Shown in pieces: positions 15,102 to 18,942 of a DNA stretch of 18,942 nt. Origin of the DNA: Chloroflexota bacterium (GTDB taxonomy: Bacteria; Chloroflexota; Anaerolineae; Anaerolineales; DRMV01); assembly GCA_013153135.1 (NCBI GenBank), contig JAADFA010000037.1, positions 1 to 18,942 on the forward strand, given 5' to 3'. How positions within the stretch are numbered: position 1 is the first letter of the stretch; every line of letters begins with the position of its first letter. The notes beneath the pieces are model-generated. The model had not been told where the DNA came from, made no database searches, and saw only the letters and a program-made list of their open reading frames with translations. The position numbers and the translations under genes are program-made.

Positions 15102-15968
15102 CTACTCGTTTGCAGCCTTTGGCGGTGGGGCCTCGAGGGGCCAGCGGGGATAGGTGCCCAAGACCCGTAAGTACGGCGCGATCTCGCGTAGGTGGCTCAG
15201 CGCGCGTTCGCCTGGCGGCTGGTTGGCGTGGCCCAGGAAGTCCACATAAAACAAATATTCCCACGGTCGACCGGGTAGCGGTCGGGATTCGATCTTGGTT
15301 AAGTCAATATCGCGCAACGCGAACACGCTTAAAGCTTTGAACAACGAGCCCGGCTTGTGGGGCAGGGTGAATACGATGGAGGTTTTGAACCCGTGCGGCG
15401 CGTCGTCGCCCTGATAAGGCTCGGTGGCAATGACTAAAAAGCGGGTGTAGTTCGCGGGGTTGTCCTCCATGCCCTCACGCAGGATCTCGAGGCCATACAC
15501 TTCGGCCGCGCGCCGTGAGGCAATGACCCCCGCGTCTCGACGGCCGCTTTCCTTGAGCCAGCGCGCGCTGCCCGCGGTATCCGCGGCTGCGACGGGCTCC
15601 AGGCCCAAGGCTTGCAAGTTCCGGTCGCACTGGGCCAGGGCTTGGGGATGGGAGTAAACGTAGCGCAGCTGCTCCAGGCGCACCCCAGGCAGAGCCATAA
15701 GATAGTGACGCACGCGGAAGGGATATTCGCCCACGATGTGCACGGGGTAGCGCTGTAACAGGTCATAGTTCCGATGCACGCTCCCTGCGAGGGAATTTTC
15801 AATGGGGATCATGCCGTAATCGGCCTGGCCCTGGACCACGGCCTCGAACACATCTTCGAAGCGGCGCCGGGGCAGGGTGCGCACCTCGGGCCCAAAGAAT
15901 TCTTGTGCCGCGGCTTCGCTATACGCGCCCGGCTCGCCTTGAAACGCGACCAACGGCGTTTGGGGCAT
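15102..15968 (-). CDS. pheA: Prephenate dehydratase (monofunctional, with ACT domain)
   Basis: This enzyme turns prephenate into phenylpyruvate, the committed step to phenylalanine. The 288-residue protein has the catalytic part (1-182) with VAFQGEPGAYSE (7-18), MIPIENSLAGSV (53-64), SHPQALAQC (106-114) and the key NYTRFLVI containing the TRF motif (175-177). An ACT domain (about 195-280) follows, with HKPGSLFKAL (204-213) and ESRP (227-230), which bind phenylalanine for feedback inhibition in this family. There is no chorismate mutase domain. The ATG at 15968 has GAGGAGGAGG five bases upstream, one of the strongest sites in the window. It follows the molybdopterin protein by 45 bases on the same strand. 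Confidence 0.95.
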   Translation of the reverse strand: MPQTPLVAFQGEPGAYSEAAAQEFFGPEVRTLPRRRFEDVFEAVVQGQADYGMIPIENSLAGSVHRNYDLLQRYPVHIVGEYPFRVRHYLMALPGVRLEQLRYVYSHPQALAQCDRNLQALGLEPVAAADTAGSARWLKESGRRDAGVIASRRAAEVYGLEILREGMEDNPANYTRFLVIATEPYQGDDAPHGFKTSIVFTLPHKPGSLFKALSVFALRDIDLTKIESRPLPGRPWEYLFYVDFLGHANQPPGERALSHLREIAPYLRVLGTYPRWPLEAPPPKAANE

Positions 15969-16013
15969 GGTGACCTCCTCCTCGGGGGAATGGAGTAATG
16001 CTGCGTGAGCGGC

Positions 16014-16658
16014 TTACCGCCGCGCGAGACGCTGTTCCCGCCACACGTCCGCTTCGTTATGATAGCCTGCTTGCTCCCAGAACCCAGGCTTGTCCACCGG
16101 GCTGAACTCCAGCCCGCGCAGCCATTTAGCCCCTTTCCAGAAATACACCACCTTCAAGTCGTCTCGGCCTGGGATCGCGCCCACGACCGCGCGCAGGGGG
16201 TAGCCGTGTTCCGGCGTCAGAGGACGGCCGTTGTAGTGCGTCGCCAACAAGAAGTTATCCTGCAGCACGACCTCGAGCGGCAGGTTGGTGGTGTAGCCAT
16301 ATTCCGCGTGTTGGATGACATACCGCGCGGTGGGCTTCAGGCGAAGGAAACCGTGCTCGAGCAAATCGCGCACCGATACACCTTCCCACACGGTATCGAA
16401 CTTGCTCCAGCGAGTGACGCAGTGAATATCCATCACCACCCGGCGCCGGGGGAGCTGCTGAAACTCCTCCCACGTCCAGCGCACCGGCGTTTCTACCTCG
16501 CCCCAGATGCGGAAATCCCACGTCGCGGGGTCGAAGGAGGGAATAGGGCCGTAGTGCAAAACGGGGAATTTATGCGTCAGGCTCTGACCAGGTGGCAAGC
16601 GACCTTCTTGACGCATCCGGGCTTCGTCTTCCGCGCGCTTTTGCCACGATGTGCTCAT
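16014..16658 (-). CDS. Sulfite-oxidase-like molybdopterin oxidoreductase
   Basis: The 214-residue protein is a stand-alone sulfite oxidase-type molybdopterin domain. Visible features are FRIWGEVETPVRWTWEEFQQLP (49-70), the molybdenum ligand Cys80 in MDIHCVTRWSKFD, WEGVSVRDLL (91-100), EHGYPLRAVVGA and VVYFWKGAKWLRG. It is close to the short YuiH/YedY-like proteins, which lack heme and dimerisation domains. There is no Tat signal, unlike the periplasmic MsrP (YedY) that repairs oxidised methionine, so a cytoplasmic place is likely. The substrate is unknown. The ATG overlaps the ligA stop by four bases (ATGA), with GGAGG nine bases upstream inside ligA, so the two are coupled. Confidence 0.9.
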   Translation of the reverse strand: MSTSWQKRAEDEARMRQEGRLPPGQSLTHKFPVLHYGPIPSFDPATWDFRIWGEVETPVRWTWEEFQQLPRRRVVMDIHCVTRWSKFDTVWEGVSVRDLLEHGFLRLKPTARYVIQHAEYGYTTNLPLEVVLQDNFLLATHYNGRPLTPEHGYPLRAVVGAIPGRDDLKVVYFWKGAKWLRGLEFSPVDKPGFWEQAGYHNEADVWREQRLARR

Positions 16659-18754
16659 CCTTGCGTCCTCCGTCGTTGTGCCAGCAGTTGTTCGCGGAAC
16701 CCGGGATCTTCGACCATACGCCGCAGCGTTTCCTCATCGATGGTGGGCACGCCCAGGGTTTGGGCCTTGCGCAGCTTGGATCCCGGGTTCGCGCCTACGA
16801 TCAAGAAGTCGGTTTTGCGGCTGACGCTGTTGGTCACCCGGCCGCCGTGGCGCTGGATGTAGGCTTTGGCCTCCTCGCGCGTCATGGTGGGCAGGGTGCC
16901 GGTGATCACAAACGTAAGGCCGGCCAACGGCTGGTCTTCGGCAGAGGGGGACGGCCGCGATGCGCGCGGCCACACGCCCGCGCGGCGCAATTTTTCCAAC
17001 AGGCGTTGATGCTGCTTCCTTCGGAACCAGTCCACGATAAACTGCGCGGTGACGGGCCCGATACCCTCGATGCTGCTCAGCTCTTCCGCCGTGGCATGGC
17101 GCAACGCGTCCAGGTCGGGATAGCGCTCGGCCAGCAACCGCGCGGTCACCGCCCCGACCCCGCGAATCCCCAGGCCATAGATCAAACGCTCCAAAGGTCG
17201 GTCTTTGCTGGCCTGGATCGCTTCGACCAACTTGTGGGCTTTTTTCTCCGCAAAGCCTTCCAGGGGGATGAGGTCTTCGGGCTTGAGGTAATACAAGTCC
17301 GCGACATCGTTGACCAATTTGGCCGCGACCAATTGCTCTGCGACCTTACGACCCAGGCCTTCGATGTCCATGGCCTCGCGCGAGGCAAAATGCTCAATGT
17401 TGCGGCTCAGCTGGGCCGGGCAGGCCGCGTTGATGCAATACAACGCCACCTCGCCCTCGACCTTTTCCACCGGTGCGCCGCATACGGGGCAGTGAGTTGG
17501 GGGCTCGTAGATGCGCTCTTCCCCCGTTCGCGCGGCAATGACCGGGCCGACAATGTAGGGGATGACATCCCCTGCGCGGCGAACGATAACCCGGTCCCCG
17601 ATGCGGATATCCTTTTCGCGGATGTAGTCAAAGTTATGCAATGTGGCCTTGCGGACAATGACGCCGCCGATTTCCACAGGATCCAATACCGCGTAGGGCG
17701 TGAGTACACCCGTGCGGCCCACGTTTACTTTGATATCGCGCAGGGTGGTGGTCACTTCTTGCGCGGGGAATTTGTACGCGATCATGCCCCGCGCATCCTT
17801 ACCCACCGCGCCCAGGCGGCGTTGGAGCTCCAGATCGTTGATTTTGATGACCACGCCGTCCAAATCGTAGGGCCACGTGGGACGCCGCTGGAGCCATTTA
17901 CGATACGCGCGCTTGGCACAATCCAGATCCGGACACAAGTCGGCCTCGACCACGGGGAAGCCCAATGCTTCCAAATAGCGCAGCGCGTCCCATTGCGTGC
18001 GGGGCTCATCGGGTCCTTCATAGACTACAATTTGGTAGGTAAGCAGGCGTAATGGCCGTTGCGCGGTTACGGAGGGGTCCAGTTGACGTAATGAGCCTGC
18101 CGCCGCGTTGCGCGGGTTCGCAAATGGGCGTTCACCCCGGGCTCGCAGCTGTTCGTTGAGGGCCTCGAAGTCCGCGCGCGTCATGTATGCCTCCCCGCGC
18201 ACCACTAGATAGGGCGGGGGCTTGGGTCCATCCGGCCGGGTTGGGATGCGCAACGGCAACGAGCGCACAGTGCGCAAATTCGCGGTGACATCCTCACCCA
18301 CCTCGCCGTCTCCACGCGTGGCCCCGAGCACAAACACGCCATCGCGATAGTGTAGTACCACCGTGAGCCCATCGATCTTGGGCTCCACCGTGAAATCGGT
18401 CTCCAAAACCGCAGGATCCAAGCGCGCGAGGCGTTGCAACCACGCGTCCAGGCCTGCATCATCGAATACATTGGCTAGGCTGAGGATAGGCGCGGGATGG
18501 CGCACCTTGCGGAATTCCGACGCGGGGGGAGCGCCCACCCGTTGCGTGGGCGAGTCGGGCGTGACCCATTCAGGATGTTTTTCCTCAATGGCCCGCAGCT
18601 CGGCCATGAGGCGGTCATACTCATAATCGCTGATGATGGGGTCGTTGAGTACGTAGTAACGGTAGTTGTGATAATGAATCAGGCGCTTGAGCTCTTCATA
18701 GCGCCGACGGAGTTCCGCTTCATCATCCGGCAGTTGAATGGTAAACGGGCCCAT
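16655..18754 (-). CDS. ligA: NAD-dependent DNA ligase LigA
   Basis: LigA seals nicks in replication and repair using NAD+. The 699-residue protein, near the family's usual 670-700, has domain Ia with the YHNYRYYVLNDP motif (28-39), an adenylation domain with the nucleophile Lys126 in EPKIDGL and downstream RGDGEVGEDVT, ANPRNAAAGSLRQ and DGVVIK, and an OB fold (about 330-405). A four-Cys zinc finger (422, 425, 440, 445), helix-hairpin-helix repeats (about 460-590) and a BRCT domain (about 609-690) complete it. The ATG at 18754 has GGGAGGAGG six bases upstream. An in-frame longer start at 18811 has no such support and would run through the predicted -10 box. Confidence 0.97.
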   Translation of the reverse strand: MGPFTIQLPDDEAELRRRYEELKRLIHYHNYRYYVLNDPIISDYEYDRLMAELRAIEEKHPEWVTPDSPTQRVGAPPASEFRKVRHPAPILSLANVFDDAGLDAWLQRLARLDPAVLETDFTVEPKIDGLTVVLHYRDGVFVLGATRGDGEVGEDVTANLRTVRSLPLRIPTRPDGPKPPPYLVVRGEAYMTRADFEALNEQLRARGERPFANPRNAAAGSLRQLDPSVTAQRPLRLLTYQIVVYEGPDEPRTQWDALRYLEALGFPVVEADLCPDLDCAKRAYRKWLQRRPTWPYDLDGVVIKINDLELQRRLGAVGKDARGMIAYKFPAQEVTTTLRDIKVNVGRTGVLTPYAVLDPVEIGGVIVRKATLHNFDYIREKDIRIGDRVIVRRAGDVIPYIVGPVIAARTGEERIYEPPTHCPVCGAPVEKVEGEVALYCINAACPAQLSRNIEHFASREAMDIEGLGRKVAEQLVAAKLVNDVADLYYLKPEDLIPLEGFAEKKAHKLVEAIQASKDRPLERLIYGLGIRGVGAVTARLLAERYPDLDALRHATAEELSSIEGIGPVTAQFIVDWFRRKQHQRLLEKLRRAGVWPRASRPSPSAEDQPLAGLTFVITGTLPTMTREEAKAYIQRHGGRVTNSVSRKTDFLIVGANPGSKLRKAQTLGVPTIDEETLRRMVEDPGFREQLLAQRRRTQG

Positions 18755-18788
18755 CGCTGGCCTCCTCCCTGGGCATCCAGTTGTTCTC

Positions 18789-18794
18789 ATTATA
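18789..18794 (-). promoter_or_regulatory. Predicted -10 box of ligA
   Basis: A perfect TATAAT lies on the minus strand 34 bases before the ligA ATG. The -35 region is weak; the best candidate is TTTGCG with a 16-base spacer. It probably drives ligA, the molybdopterin gene and pheA together, as these are tightly spaced. Confidence 0.5.
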
Positions 18795-18840
18795 GCAGCC
18801 CTTGGGTGCACGCAAATGTTGTAGAAACGGCAAGCGCCCT

Positions 18841-18936
18841 GCGGCCATGGCCGCGCTCGCGTGCCGCCCCGCCGCGGGCTGGAAGCCCGCGGCTAGTTGC
18901 CATAAAATTGCGCGCGAGCTGGCAGGCTCAGCGCGC
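18841..18936. repeat. Cluster of palindromes at the right edge (REP-like)
   Basis: Three inverted repeats follow one another. GCGGCCATGGCCGC (18841-18854) is a perfect palindrome. GCCGCGGGCT (18871-18880) and AGCCCGCGGC (18884-18893) form a perfect 10-bp stem with a GGA loop. GCGCGCGAGC (18910-18919) and GCTC-A-GCGCGC (18926-18936) form a stem with one bulge. They lie upstream of ligA in non-coding DNA. They could be repetitive extragenic palindromes or the terminator region of a gene beyond the edge. No T tract is seen. Confidence 0.55.
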
Positions 18937-18942
18937 GGGGCA

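Noticed and set aside
14972..15340. A 122-residue plus-strand open frame starting in the pheA-ddl gap
   Set aside because: Most of it is antisense to the end of pheA, the ribosome site is weak and the product resembles nothing I recognise.
16005..16862. A 285-residue plus-strand open frame across the molybdopterin gene and the end of ligA
   Set aside because: It is antisense to two well-supported genes and has no recognisable motif.
16592..18052. A 486-residue open frame on the plus strand opposite ligA
   Set aside because: It lies wholly antisense to ligA, whose motifs are complete, and its product shows no recognisable domain. It is a by-product of high GC content.

Overview
The window looks like chromosomal DNA from a GC-rich bacterium, and I see no mobile element, prophage, CRISPR array, tRNA or rRNA in it. 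My best guess at lineage is Chloroflexota (Anaerolineae-like). That is inference: it rests on a CIRCE-controlled groES, a split-type methylmalonyl-CoA mutase large subunit, an unusual PlsY, an ABC-2 permease joined to a SpoIIM-like domain, and a ddl-ftsQ-ftsA cluster. Genes are packed tightly, often with 4-bp stop/start overlaps, and most starts have a strong GGAGG-type ribosome binding site.

Left part (1-4851). A partial groES runs off the left edge on the minus strand, with its own promoter and CIRCE operator. Facing away from it is a plus-strand run: an ABC ATPase, an ABC-2/SpoIIM fusion permease translationally coupled to it, a class II aldolase-family protein, a divergent PlsY acyltransferase and a single-domain rhodanese.

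Middle part (4848-10926). An ABC-class ATPase of the poorly understood COG3044 family lies on the minus strand, convergent with the rhodanese gene. It diverges from a plus-strand group made of a PhoD-like phosphatase, a full-length Sua5 (tRNA t6A synthesis) and a methylmalonyl-CoA mutase catalytic subunit.

Right part (10923-18942). Everything is on the minus strand. In transcription order it is ligA, a sulfite-oxidase-like molybdopterin protein and pheA, then a 226-bp gap that carries a probable promoter, then ddl, ftsQ, ftsA and a histidine phosphatase. Ddl makes the D-Ala-D-Ala dipeptide for the wall, and FtsQ and FtsA belong to the divisome, so this is a reduced division/cell-wall cluster without ftsZ or mur genes in view. 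The right edge holds a small cluster of palindromes.

Most genes are housekeeping. The least understood items are the COG3044 ATPase, the ABC-2/SpoIIM fusion and the PlsY whose usual glycine/lysine motif is altered. I found no clear multi-gene novel system.
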